From positions 2,782,623 to 2,846,622 of the forward strand of contig OX465592.1 of NCBI GenBank assembly GCA_950022655.1: a stretch of DNA of 64,000 nt, read 5' to 3'. Shown in pieces: positions 46,752 to 56,500 of the stretch (positions are counted from its first letter, which is position 1; the number at the start of each line of letters is the position of its first letter). The notes beneath the pieces are model-generated. The model was not told where the DNA came from and made no database searches. It saw only the letters and a list, made by a program, of their open reading frames with translations. The position numbers were made by a program, and so were the translations under genes. The stretch is from Alentia gelatinosa. Taxonomy: Eukaryota; Annelida; Polychaeta; Phyllodocida; Polynoidae.

Positions 46752-47735
46752 TAGGCTGGCTCCAGTCCCTGTATCCTATGGCTACCCTCCTCGCTGGGAT
46801 ACTGGCTCCAGTCCCTGTATCCTATGGCTACCCTCCTCGCTGGGATACAGGCACCAGTCCCTGTATCCTATGGCTACCCTCCTCGCTGGGATACAGGCTC
46901 CAGTCCCTGCATCCTATGGCTACCCTCCTCGCTGGGATACAGGCACCAGTCCCTGTATCCTATGGCTACCCTCCTCACTGGGATACAGGCTCCAGTCCCT
47001 GCATCCTATGGCTACCCTCCTCGCTGGGATACAGGCACCAGTCCCTGTATCCTATGGCTACCCTCCTCGCTGGGATACAGGCTCCAGTCCCTGCATCCTA
47101 TGGCTACCCTCCTCGCTGGGATACAGGCACCAGTCCCTGTATCCTATGGCTACCCTCCTCACAGTGATACGGGCTCCAGTCCCTATATCCTATGGCTACC
47201 CTCCTCGCTGGGATACAGGCTCCAGTCCCTGCATCCTATGGCTACACTCCTCGCTGGGATACAGGCACCAGTCCCTGTATCCTATGGCTACCCTCCTCAC
47301 TGGGATACAGGCTCCAGTCCCTGCATCCTATGGCTACCCTCCTCGCTGGAATACAGGGACTGGTACAATCGGTAATGGTGTTGGATTTCTGGCGCTGTTT
47401 AGCTCCAGTATTCCCAACACTCTCCTGGCTACTGGTCAGGATATCTGCTAGGAGATTGATACCCTCTCACTTTGATCTCAATTGGGTCCCACTCAGGAAC
47501 AGGCAAATTTATTACTATGACAACACAGGCGGCCAGGGAACTCGAGGAGGGGGAGGAAGAGGTGTAGGGTTACAGGGAGCGACTTGGAAGGCATAAACAG
47601 GAGATTTAGTTCACAGTGGACTAGTCTTTGATTCATGTGCCAGTCAGAGAAGGATACATACTATAATGAACTTTATTCTGATTGTGTTAAACAATTTAAT
47701 GAATGCACATAACCAAAGACTTCAGCAAGTCTAAT
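46752..47735. repeat. Family F4 copy, about thirteen 46-bp units
   Basis: From 46757 to about 47360 the 46-bp unit (CCAGTCCCTGTATCCTATGG, CTACCCTCCTCGCTGGGATA) repeats about 13 times with alternating GGCTCC and GGCACC joints. The F4 body and right arm follow (GAACTTTATTCTGATTGTG, CAGCAAGTCTA). Overlapping open frames of 160-193 codons across the array are artefacts. Confidence 0.92.
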
Positions 47736-48390
47736 ATCAGCCAACGTCACCCGTCATGCCCCGCGTCAGTCACGGTCCACTACCCACTCCGGCGTCCCGT
47801 TAGTCGACCTCAATGCCTTTATTATCGCCCATCAGATAGGGCGATAAGAGGGGTTGGGAGGGCGGTGTACGTATATATATATATATACAGTGTACTTCCG
47901 TATCCACCCACCACCACCACCTTGACACAGACACCTACTCCGGTCTCCTTACCTTCAATGGAGGCTGATGGATCACTCCGCTCATCTACGCATGCGCCAG
48001 TGACGTCAGAGGTTGATTGAGGATTGTGGACGCGGCGCCAGTCGGTGGGTTGGGGACGCGCGGAGGTGCCCGTCGTTATAATGGAGATTCACATTAACCT
48101 TGTGTCGGCGCCAGTTTGCCTTTTGTCGTCGCCTCGCATGGAACCACTTAGACGGACACACAAATAACACTCAGTCGACACTCGCCTACACTTAACTCGA
48201 CTGTAGGAGTGTAACTGCTGTTATGTATTGATATACCCAACCCCCAACCGACTATCAACATGCCTACCTGGTCCCACTTCCAACCCTCTACGGTACAGGC
48301 TATGTGGGGGTTAGTACCCACCCGCCCCACTATCAACATAGTAACTGTTAATTCTGGTTTAGATTGGAAACCAACCCCTGTCTCCGACAT
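47736..48390. other. Intron 2 unique stretch
   Basis: GC-mixed, with a short TA run at 47873-47887, ACGCATGCGCCAGTGACGTC near 47989 (CRE-type TGACGTCA) and GGCGCCAG motifs. No exon was recognised. Confidence 0.35.
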
Positions 48391-49255
48391 GGGGAGTTAG
48401 CTCAGTGGTTAGAGCACCGGACTTGTACCTCTAGGTTAGGACTTTGTGGGTTGTAGGACTTTGTGGGTTTAAGCCCCACCCCCAGCAGTGGTAGATTTAC
48501 TGCTATATCAAAGGCCAATCCTTCCCATCCCATGTCTGTGTGATGTGGTGTACAGCCACCTTTCTCCTTCACCCCCAGTAGTAGTACGTTCACTGCTATA
48601 TCAAAGACCAGTCCTTCTCAAACCATGTCTGTGTGGTGTGGTGTGCAGCCACATTTCTCCTTCACCCCCAGCAGTGCTAGATTTACTGCTATTTCAGAGG
48701 CCAGTCCTTTTCATACTACAGTAGAACCCCGCGTAAGCGGTCACCCTTCGTTCCGGACCAAAGGGTCCGCTTACGCGGGGTGTCCGCTTACGCGAGGTTA
48801 AAATAAACATCTAATAGAGGGAACCGTTCCGAGCAAAGGTGTCCGTTAACGCGGGGTGTCCGCTTACGCGGGGTGTCCGTTAGGCGGGGTTCTACTGTAT
48901 GTCTATGTGGTGTGGTGTACAGCTACCTTTCTCCGTCACCCCCAGCATTGGTAGACTTATTGCTATGTCAAAGGCCAGTCCTTCTCATATCATGTCTGTG
49001 TGGTGTGGTGTGCAGCCACCTTTCTCCTTCATTCCCAGCAGTGGTAGATTTACTGCTATATCAAAGTCCAGTCCTTCTCATACCATGTCTATGTGGTGTG
49101 GGAAGTAAAATAACTCTCACCTTGGTAAATATGTAGGGGTGAGATTTCTACCTAGATTCGATCACCACCCTTGTGGCATAAAAGAGCCTTGAGAAAGTCT
49201 GGAAAGGAAATAATTGTTGACTGGACTTTAAATCAAACCAAACAAACAAACAATG
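48391..49255 (+). mobile_element. Family F11 tRNA-derived SINE with expanded body
   Basis: The head GGGGAGTTAGCTCAGTGG contains an A-box TAGCTCAGTGG (48398-48408) and a B-box-like GGTTTAAGCCC (48466-48476), with a duplicated GGACTTTGTGGGTT between them. The body has about five ~93-bp units (CAGTGGTAGATTTACTGCTA, AAGGCCAGTCCTTCTCATAC, GTGTGGTGTGGTGTGCAGCC). The tail is CCTTGAGAAAGTCTGG and CAAA repeats. The single-body copy at 6400-6730 shows the likely basic form. Confidence 0.8.
48719..48897. mobile_element. Family F10 pogo/Tigger-like MITE, complete
   Basis: Inverted ends CAGTAGAACCCCGC and GCGGGGTTCTACTG are flanked by TA on both sides (48717-48718 and 48898-48899). Removing the element and one TA restores the SINE unit reading TCATACTATGTC. 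179 bp, no transposase. The interior repeats CGCTTACGCGGGGTGTCC. Confidence 0.9.
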
Positions 49256-50272
49256 CCGGTGGATGACGGCAGAACTAGCAATCACTCTGTGCCCTATAGA
49301 CCACTTACTTGGCACGATTTCCCACTTTTCTTTACGCTTCGTTCTCGAAACCTATTCCGAATGATTCACCAAATGTAGCGCCAGTAACTCAGACTGGGTT
49401 ACGTTGACATTTCTCTAATGTACAGGTGTTTTGTGGGGTCGGGTCCACAGGGGTTAAAGCAGTTTAATGTGTTATTACACTACCATTGACAACCAATCCC
49501 AAGATGAAGTACTTTAATGTGCTTTTTATCCGATAAAAGATTTTAGGTGTCGATAAAGTTTAGCCGGCTGGGACGGGTAATTTATGTCAGGACATGAGAG
49601 ATTTGGATGTGTATAGAGGCGAGGGGGTGAAAGGGATGAAGTAAGACGGCACCAGAGAAGAAAGAAAAGGAAGCGCAGGTGTTGATGGAAGATAAACAAG
49701 AATGGGCGAGAAGGATTCTCGTTTAGTCCGGCAATTTAAAATTATTAAAATTATTCAAAACCTTTAATAAACTCTTAAATCATCTGCTTATAATCATCTG
49801 TGACATTAATAATCATTTATGACAGCATAATATTGGCACATGAATGGAATAGTCTATTGGAAATGGGGAGTTCAGGGTGTTACCCACTTTAAACGGCTTT
49901 AGAGGCTTCAACAGTAACACAATATCGTCCTCCAATCAATTGACAACCTAGAATTTAGTCTGCCGACACACGCGCTACGTCATTTCCGTTGCATACGTCA
50001 TAAACTGACAATCTGATATGTCATATGTGTCTTTGATGACTGAATTAGGAGAGAGAATACAGTATGCACAGGTAGAGTGTCAGACTTGAGTCCATAATGA
50101 ATAATATATATATAGTGTTCACCGTATTTCTGATGCTTGAGTCATTGTACATCTATCTTCACACCGGTTCAATGAATTTTGGCGCTAATTCTTCCACTTC
50201 CAGTCTTTTTGCCCAGTAAGCTGTAGTTTGCTCTATCAAGTTGGCAGAATGTGGCACTAAGATATTCATGTA
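49256..50272. other. Intron 2 unique stretch of about 1 kb
   Basis: Repeat-poor. 49735-49835 is AT-rich with AATAAACTC, ACATTAATAATCATTTATG and TTTATGACAG, the last being Cdx/posterior-Hox type. TACGTCATTTCC and CATACGTCATAAAC occur near 49976-50006. A regulatory role is only inferred. Confidence 0.3.
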
Positions 50273-50486
50273 CAGTAGAACCCAGTGTAAGTGCCCACTT
50301 ACCCAAAGTGACAGCTTACACGGGGTTAGAATAAAACACCTAGTAGAGGGATCTGTTCCGAGTAAGGGTGTCCGTTAACGCAGGGTTAAATAAACATGTA
50401 ATATAGGGATCTGTTCCGAGTGAGGGTGTCCGTTAACGCAGGGTGACCTCTTACACGTTGGGCGTATGTTGGGCGGGGTTCTAGGG
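50273..50486. mobile_element. Family F10 MITE, diverged copy
   Basis: It begins CAGTAGAACCCAGTG after TA and ends GGGCGGGGTTCTAGGG before TA. Internal CTGTTCCGAG and GTGTCCGTTAACGCAGGG blocks are duplicated. Confidence 0.8.
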
Positions 50487-50574
50487 TAAATGTGTCCTGA
50501 ACCGATCTGTTTTTATACGCAAGAGATGAGCTACCTCTCAATCTGTAAGGTCTGATAACTCAGCCCTATTAACT

Positions 50575-50660
50575 CGGTCTACAACCTCGGTTTAAACGTC
50601 CGAGATTTGGTAGGGTAATAATTCGCGCACAGTAATACAGTTTTCTTATAGTATCTTTTT
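50575..50660. repeat. Family F15 copy abutting the exon 3 array
   Basis: AACTCGGTCTACAACCTCGG, TTTAAACGTCCGAGATTTGG and AATACAGTTTTCTTATAGTA. Its last 20 bp resemble the exon 3 minisatellite unit. Confidence 0.65.
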
Positions 50661-50664
50661 CATT

Positions 50665-50903
50665 GTATCTCCCAGCGTGAGACCGTTTTCTCATAGTTTT
50701 TTTAATCATATCTTCCAAGTGTAAATACACTTTTCTCACAGTACATATTTTTCATCGTATCTTCCAACTCTGAATACAGTTTTCTCATGGTATTTTTTAA
50801 TCATATCTTCCAAGTGTGAAAACAGTTTTCTCATGGTATCTTTCATTATATCTTCGAGGTGTAAAAACAGTTTCCTCATGGTATCTTTCTTCATATCTTC
50901 CAG
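50665..50903 (+). repeat. 45-bp minisatellite ending at the exon 3 splice acceptor
   Basis: TCATATCTTCCAAGTGTGAA followed by AACAGTTTTCTCATGGTATC recurs with the CTTCC motif near 50669, 50712, 50761, 50807, 50852 and 50897, so the spacing settles at 45 bp. The last copy reads CTTCCAG|GTGTGG and is the genuine acceptor. Earlier copies read CCCAG|CG, CCAAG|TG, CCAACTC, CCAAG|TG and TCGAG|GTGTAA. Confidence 0.9.
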
Positions 50904-51542
50904 GTGTGGTTCCAGAACCGTCGGATGAAGGACAAACGTCAACGTATGGCCATGGCGTGGCCGTACGGAATCACCGACCCCAACCTCTACGCGTACATCA
51001 TGAACGCGGCCGCCTCCCTCTCCTCCTACCCGTACGCCGCCGCCGCCACCGCCGCCACCCTCCCCACCGGCCAGTCCCCCCTCAACTACTACGCCAGCCT
51101 CGGTCTGCAGCGCGCGGCCGCCGCCTACAGCCCCTACAGCTTCCCGTCCCCACTCCGCCCGGTCCCGGGGCCCCTCGGGGGGTCGCCCGCCGGCGGGGGG
51201 TTGCTGCGACCGGAGCCGCCGCTCCCGACGTCGTCCCCGTGTGGGCTGCACGTGCCGCGGGACCCCCACGGGCCGTCGGCGGGCGGCGCGGGCGGGGCCG
51301 GGGCCGGGTTGCTCGGGGCCGGGCACGGCACGACGGCGCCCGGCGGCGGGGACGGGTGCCCGTGCGGCCCGCCGCCGCCGCCGCCGCTCTTCTACAGCGG
51401 GCTGGCCGGGGTGACCACGTCGCCGCTGCCGGCGCCGCTGCCCGTGTCGGTGTCACATAGTTTGACGTCGTCCTCCGCTGTCGCCGCCCACACGACGCCC
51501 AGTTTGTTTCAGCCGTACAAAACAGACGTGGAGCGAGCGTGA
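50904..51542 (+). CDS. Evx: Evx homeobox transcription factor, coding exon 3 (homeodomain 47-60 and C-terminus)
   Basis: The acceptor CTTCCAG lies at 50903/50904. The exon opens with [14 protein letters not shown], the recognition helix with W48, Q50, N51 and R53. It encodes residues 233-444 and stops with TGA at 51540-51542. After the homeodomain comes [20 protein letters not shown], close to invertebrate Eve/Evx proteins and unlike the WPHPADPAF of vertebrates. Ala/Tyr/Pro-rich and Gly-rich segments and [18 protein letters not shown] follow. The C-terminus is [13 protein letters not shown], whose LFQPY (433-437) resembles the LFKPY Groucho-binding motif described for Drosophila Eve. The exon is strongly GC-rich. 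Overlapping frames on both strands here are shadows. Confidence 0.97.
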   Translation: MWFQNRRMKDKRQRMAMAWPYGITDPNLYAYIMNAAASLSSYPYAAAATAATLPTGQSPLNYYASLGLQRAAAAYSPYSFPSPLRPVPGPLGGSPAGGGLLRPEPPLPTSSPCGLHVPRDPHGPSAGGAGGAGAGLLGAGHGTTAPGGGDGCPCGPPPPPPLFYSGLAGVTTSPLPAPLPVSVSHSLTSSSAVAAHTTPSLFQPYKTDVERA

Positions 51543-51574
51543 GGAAGCCGCCGGGGACGAGTTAGAATTATGGA

Positions 51575-51840
51575 CTAATTGGCCTGGTGAACGCCTGGTG
51601 AGAGCCTGGACAACGCCTGGTGACCGCCGGGACAGGACCTTGTCATCGCCTGGCGAGCGCCCGGGAAACGCCTGGCGAGAAACTGGGAAACGCCTAATGA
51701 TCGCCTGGCGAGCACCTGGAGAGAGCCTAGACAGTGCCTGGTGAGAGCCTGGCAAACGCCTAATGAGCGTCTGGACAACGCCTGGCGAGCACCTGGGGAA
51801 CGCCTGGCGAGCGCCTGGGGAACGCCTGGCCGGGTTCTCC
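51575..51840 (+). repeat. Minisatellite in the 3' UTR
   Basis: AACGCCTGGCGAGCGCCTGG and variants (AACGCCTGGTGAGAGCCTGG) recur about 10 times starting some 30 bp after the stop codon. Units are about 20-40 bp and diverged. Confidence 0.88.
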
Positions 51841-52586
51841 TGGGTGTTGACGCCCTGGAGAAGGCCCTGGAGGAGAGTGTGACAGTGACACTGACAGTGA
51901 CAGCTGATGATGCCTCCCCCCCCCCCCCCCCCCCGCCGGACTCTGTCTCACCGCTCTGGCTGTGCTTGTGATATCCGCCCCCCCCTCCCGTACACGCACC
52001 CACCACCCTCACAGCAGAATCAAAACAGACAGCCGCTATAGATGTACATAGAAACAGGAACTTATTGTCAATGGTCGTCGGTTTATGTTCTCAATTTATA
52101 AAGTCATGTTCTCAACATCAAAAGTCTATTCATGATTGATGAAGCCTCAGAGTTACAGTAAAATGATTGTCATACATACAACTAAGTAACATCGGGCCTA
52201 AGTGGGGATAGAACTTACTTATAAAACACACTCCTATGCAGCTATAGGGCACATAGCTATTGTGTTATGGAGGTAGCCATCTTGCCCCTGGCGCTTAACA
52301 AAACACCAGGTGGCAGGTCCAATAATCAATGGATTTTATTAAGATGAAATTTAGGGTTTGCCATAAATGGGTTTTAACCTTGTCTCGCGATTATCTATAG
52401 ATTATGACATGAACAAAATAGTACCCCCCCCCCCCCCGACTACAGTGGCGCCATATTACAATTTCCCCGGTGGATGATGGTGGAACTAACAATCACGCTG
52501 TGACCTATATCAAATAGGCCAACTTCATAAACCTGACATTACCAGCAGGGTGTGTGAATGACAATTGTCTCATCAATCGACTTGTA

Positions 52587-52592
52587 AATAAA
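52587..52592 (+). terminator. Candidate poly(A) signal, proximal
   Basis: AATAAA about 1.05 kb after the stop codon. Confidence 0.4.
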
Positions 52593-52801
52593 ATTCTCAG
52601 ACTCTGCACCAGCTAAAACGTTTCTCATTAACATCACAATCCTCTCGTGGTTACATCTCTAAGGACATGTTGTCACAGCTGACAAGTTCTGCACAGACTC
52701 CAGGAGTTGTCACCACTTGTTTGTGCTTTATAGACTGCTTGACGACTCCGACCCCATTTGTTATATTCATTCACTATCGTGTTGTGTAAATAGTATTTAT
52801 G

Positions 52802-52807
52802 AATAAA
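52802..52807 (+). terminator. Candidate poly(A) signal, distal
   Basis: AATAAA in TTATGAATAAATCTTG, about 1.26 kb after the stop codon, with a T-rich stretch (TTTTTCCTCCTTTGTT) about 25-45 bp further on. Confidence 0.45.
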
Positions 52808-53034
52808 TCTTGTAGATTTACAAATCAACTTCGTGAGTTTTTCCTCCTTTGTTCTGAGATCGATATTTATTAGCAGGGAACTGGATTTGGATCTTTGAGC
52901 ATAATTTCTGATACAACTTGTGTAACGACGAAGACATTTTGGTTTAAATGAATAGATAAAAAAAACATACTGACAGTTTGGACAGTCAGTATATAATGAT
53001 CTATGATGCCTCTACGAGTGCGCTTGCACCCAAT

Positions 53035-53285
53035 ATACATTGCCTAAGGGTTAAAGTGGTCACATTTAGACTTCCAGTCGGCTGCAAAAAAACTATCCCT
53101 TCACTATCTGCCTGCTGTTCACTGTTATATTGGAAAAGGAGCAGGGTGCCAGTGTCTGAGGGTCTTAGAGGCATACACGGCTGACCATGACCAATCACTG
53201 GAGACCGAAATTCCTCAAGATCCACTAGTGCTTGATATCTTTGGATGCTAGGGCAAGTTGACTGGTTGCAAGTAGGTTACAGAAA
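53035..53285. repeat. Family F13 copy
   Basis: AGTGGTCACATTTAGACTTC, GGCTGCAAAAAAACTATCCC, GAGGGTCTTAGAGG and CTAGTGCTTGATATCTTTGG align with 24776-25040. Confidence 0.7.
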
Positions 53286-53291
53286 AACTAT

Positions 53292-53610
53292 CCAACGGAG
53301 GAAACCTATTCAAGGCTACGGTCAGAGCTCATATCCCATCGAATTTGAATCGTGTAGTAATTGAGAAGGCTAAACCATGTGAATTACAAAGTGATTAAAA
53401 AGAAATGGTGTCAATGTGAAGGGTGAGATAAATTCAGAAACCTACTCAAGTTTACGGTCAGAGATCCGTAAACTTGAGTAGGTTTCTGAATTTATCTCAC
53501 CCTTCACATTGACTGATGGGCTAACCTTTGTGACATAATCCCCCATTGAGTATACTCAATGGCAGTTGGATACGAGTATTTATCTCACCCCTGGTAAAAG
53601 TTTAGCCACA
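53292..53610. repeat. Family F1 rearranged copy with internal inverted repeat
   Basis: GGTGAGATAAATTCAGAAAC followed by CTACTCAAGTTTACGGTCAG (53424-53463) is immediately mirrored by CGTAAACTTGAGTAGGTTTC and TGAATTTATCTCACCC (53467-53503). Two F1 right ends are joined head to head with a 3-5 bp centre. Confidence 0.75.
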
Positions 53611-53624
53611 GGAATAACATTAGA

Positions 53625-53905
53625 AAAATATACTCAACGATCACCCTGGTAAAGTTACAAAACTACGCCACGGCCGTGGCGTAGTAGATTTGCTAAGTAT
53701 ATTCTGATTATTCTGAAGTTGTGATGATATTTAATGTCATAGAAAGGGGTAAGATAAATCCAGAACCGCACTCGAATCGTAAAATAGACAATACCCCACG
53801 AGTTTGGCTGTGCCATAATCGTCACTCGGCTTTGCCTCGATGACTATTGCGGCCCAGCTAAACTCGTGGAGTATTGTCTATTTATACGATTCTCGACGCA
53901 GTTCT
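53625..53905. repeat. Family F1c copy
   Basis: ATACTCAACGATCACCCTGG, CTACGCCACGGCCGTGGCGT, GGGGTAAGATAAATCCAG and CATAATCGTCACTCGGCTTT match 10655-10943. Confidence 0.75.
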
Positions 53906-54154
53906 ATATGAATCATCAAATATTGATAAAAACGGAGATTTCTTTACGTGTGATAGTCTAGGAAGCCATGGCCACCCTTATCGAGTACTTCCAACTGCTA
54001 TGTTTTCATTCCCCCGGTTTCATAGCAACTATATATGAGTGTTACTATGCGTGTTGCTATGCATACCATGGAAATACCAGTGATGTCAGCACTTATATTA
54101 GTTATAATGTATTACTATATACCCATGCCGTATATACTGCAAATACGCACCGTT
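53906..54154. other. Intergenic, short unrecognised stretch
   Basis: Two overlapping 60-residue frames have no motif. Confidence 0.3.
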
Positions 54155-54470
54155 TCTCCACATAACGTAAAAATACCGTACGGAACACTTCCGTATGGCA
54201 ACGTCATTTCAAATATTAGTTAGAATATTAGTTATTCGCCAAATTAATATCATTATTTTATGGGTTTTGGGTATATGGTAAATATAAAATAACCCATCAT
54301 GCTTGTACAAGCTACAAACTCGATGATAATTTACGGTTTGTACCGACCTCGGCATGAACGCCTTGTTCCGTACGAACCGTAAATGATCATCGAGTGTGTA
54401 GCTTGTACAAGCATGGTCAGGTCGCTTTATATAAATACTTGCGCCTCGGTTTGTTTCCCGCCTCCCATTA
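54155..54470. repeat. Family F12 palindromic element
   Basis: CCGTACGGAACACTTCCGTA is a small palindrome at the left. Then CATGCTTGTACAAGCTAC and AACTCGATGATAATTTACGG are mirrored by CCGTAAATGATCATCGAGTG and TAGCTTGTACAAGCATGG. Confidence 0.8.
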
Positions 54471-55108
54471 GACTTGCTCAAGTCTTTGATTATAAACATT
54501 CATTAAATGATTAAGCACAATAAGAATAAAGCTCATTAAAGTATGTATCCTTCTCTGACTGGCCCATGAATCAAAGACTTGTCCAGTAGGAACAGAACCT
54601 CCTGTATATGTCCCCCAGTCGCTCCCTGTAACCCTTTACTTCCTCCTTCCCCTCCCCACTCCCCTTCTCCGGTTTCCTAGCCGCCTGTGCTGTCATAGCA
54701 ATAAATTTCGCCTGCTCCTGACTGTGACTCGATTGAGATCAAAGTGAGATTGTATCAATCTCCCAGCAGATATCCTGACCAGTAGCCAGGATATCTGTAT
54801 GGAGAGTGTGGGGAATACTGGAGCTAAGCAGTGCCAGAAATCTAACACCATTACCGATTGTACCAGTCCCTGTATCACAGGGAGGAGGGTAGCCATAGGA
54901 TTCAGGGACTGTATCCCTGTGAGGAGGGGTAGCCATAGGATGCAGGGACTGGAGCCAGTATCCCAGCAAGGAGGGTAGCCATAGGATGCAGGGACTGGAG
55001 CCAGTATCCCAGCGAGGAGGGTAGCCATAGGATGCAGGGACTGGAGCTAGTATCCCAGCGAGGAGGGTAGCCATAGGATGCAGGGACTGGAGCCATTCTA
55101 GCCTCCCA
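54470..55108. repeat. Family F4 copy, reverse, about four 46-bp units
   Basis: TAGACTTGCTCAAGTCTTTG at the left, the body reversed (GGATATCTGTATGGAGAGTG, CGATTGTACCAGTCCCTGTA), then units GGGTAGCCATAGGATGCAGG with GACTGGAGCCAGTATCCCAG, ending GGGACTGGAGCCATTCTAG. Long minus-strand frames are artefacts. Confidence 0.88.
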
Positions 55109-55429
55109 TGTGCACAGACCTATACGGTGAATGTCGCCTGCCCCGACCACCAGGGGGCCGACTTCCGGTCACGTGACGACGCCGGTGGCGCCCCCCGGCG
55201 ATCGTTTCATGACGAGGCTGGCGTTCTTATTCATGGATCACTTTGTGTCGGGCGGAAATCAGTCGACCGATGATCGAGCCCGACGTTAGCCCGACCGATT
55301 CTTAACCGACGTCTGCTCACAGTAAAAACATGCATAGGCGTTGTCGCCTTGATCGGTCCCAGTATAAACAACAGGATGGAAAAAGAATAGAAGCAATAAA
55401 AAACATAAGAGATGTTACACTTATCACAT
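55109..55429. other. Intergenic unique GC-rich stretch with CTCF-like site
   Basis: CCACCAGGGGGCCG at 55147-55160 matches 13 of 14 positions of the CTCF core. TCACGTGACG follows at 55169. The rest is unique without an open frame. Confidence 0.4.
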
Positions 55430-55625
55430 AGATTTCTTTATCTCACCCCTGGTATTTTTCCTCCATAGACATAACATTGGGAACTCGTATCCAACGCCCA
55501 TGAGATATTTTGTAAAAAAAAAAAATCCAATGGGGGATTATGTCACCTGTGCGATTTAAACTTGAGGGGATACGAGCTCTGACCCAAATTTTCATAGGTT
55601 TCCTCTATAGTAACTTACTTGCACC
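55430..55625. repeat. Family F1 partial copy
   Basis: TTTATCTCACCCCTGGTATT, ATAACATTGGGAACTCGTAT, GGGGATTATGTCAC, then ATACGAGCTCTGACCC and ATAGGTTTCCTCTATAGTA. Confidence 0.75.
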
Positions 55626-55739
55626 CAGTGAACTTGCCATTTCTGCAATAGACATTTCTGTTAGGACCAAACATATCAAGCACCAGTTGGTCTTAAGGTA
55701 TTTCGGTCTTAAGTGGTTAGTCATGGTAAGCTGGGCACC

Positions 55740-55830
55740 AGCCTAAGACACTGAGACACTGGCACCCTGCTCCTTTCCCAATATCACAGTGAATAGCACG
55801 CTAGAGGTCTATATGTGACCACTCTAACCT
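55740..55830. repeat. Family F13 fragment, reversed
   Basis: GACACTGGCACCCTGCTCCT, ATATCACAGTGAATAGCA and ATATGTGACCACTCTAACC are the reverse complement of F13 blocks. Confidence 0.65.
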
Positions 55831-55837
55831 TTAGGCA

Positions 55838-56140
55838 ACGTAAAAATACCATACGGAACAGTGTTCCATATGGCAAAATTCAGGAGGCAAAATACGGCAA
55901 AATACAGACTAAGTTTCCTACACATCAACTGAAACATTAGTTATTAGGCCAAATTAGGTTAATTTTTTTTCATTATTAATTTCAGGTATAAAGTAAACAT
56001 AGAACAACCCACCATGCTTGTACAAACCACAAAATTCTTTGATAATTCACAGTTCATACGGAACTTGGTGTAAACGCCTTGTTCCTTACAACCGTAAATT
56101 ACCATCTCGTTCTGTAGCTTGTACAGCAAGATCAGGTCGT
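55838..56140. repeat. Family F12 copy
   Basis: CGTAAAAATACCATACGGAA, CAGTGTTCCATATGGC, ACCATGCTTGTACAAACCAC and TCTGTAGCTTGTACAGCAAG. Confidence 0.75.
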
Positions 56141-56234
56141 TCTATGTAATTACAACGCTGCAGCAAATGGCAAGCAGCCGCACTATCCACTTTGCCACAC
56201 CCCCACAGGGGAGCGGGGCGGGGCAAGGGGAGGG

Positions 56235-56500
56235 AGGGGGCAAAATACGGCAAAACACAGAATAAGGTTCTGTACACATCAACTAAAACAGTAGTTGTTA
56301 GGCCAAATTAGTTTATCTTTTTTCATTATTAATTTTGGGTATGAAGTAAACCCAGAGCAACCCACCATGCCTATACAAGCCACAAAATTTGATGATAATT
56401 TACGGCAACTTGGTGTAAACGCCTTGTTCCGTACAAACCGTAAATTACCATCTCGTTTTGTAGCTTGTACAGCATGATCAGGTCTAAATGAAATGCTGCC
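56235..56500. repeat. Family F12 second copy
   Basis: GGCAAAATACGGCAAAACAC, GTAGTTGTTAGGCCAAATTA, CAAATTTGATGATAATT-like block AAAATTTGATGATAATTTAC, and TTTTGTAGCTTGTACAGCAT. It is a near duplicate of 55900-56140 placed about 360 bp on. Confidence 0.7.

Larger units (their letters stand above)
51543..52830 (+). other. Predicted 3' UTR of the Evx mRNA
   Basis: It follows the TGA stop. Two AATAAA signals stand at 52587-52592 and 52802-52807; I see none earlier. It contains a minisatellite (51575-51840) and C runs at 51913-51933 and 52426-52438. A CTCF-like ACACCAGGTGGCAG lies at 52303-52316. Which poly(A) signal is used cannot be told from sequence. Confidence 0.5.

Noticed and set aside
46685..47451. 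Overlapping frames of 160-193 codons
   Set aside because: They read the 46-bp F4 repeat in all frames; no splice or codon signal.
48391..48480. A tRNA gene
   Set aside because: Only A-box and B-box-like motifs with a duplicated middle; no cloverleaf or acceptor stem can be formed, and SINE body sequence follows.
50736..51460. Long frames on both strands over Evx exon 3
   Set aside because: GC-rich shadows; only the frame joining to the homeobox exon encodes [13 protein letters not shown].
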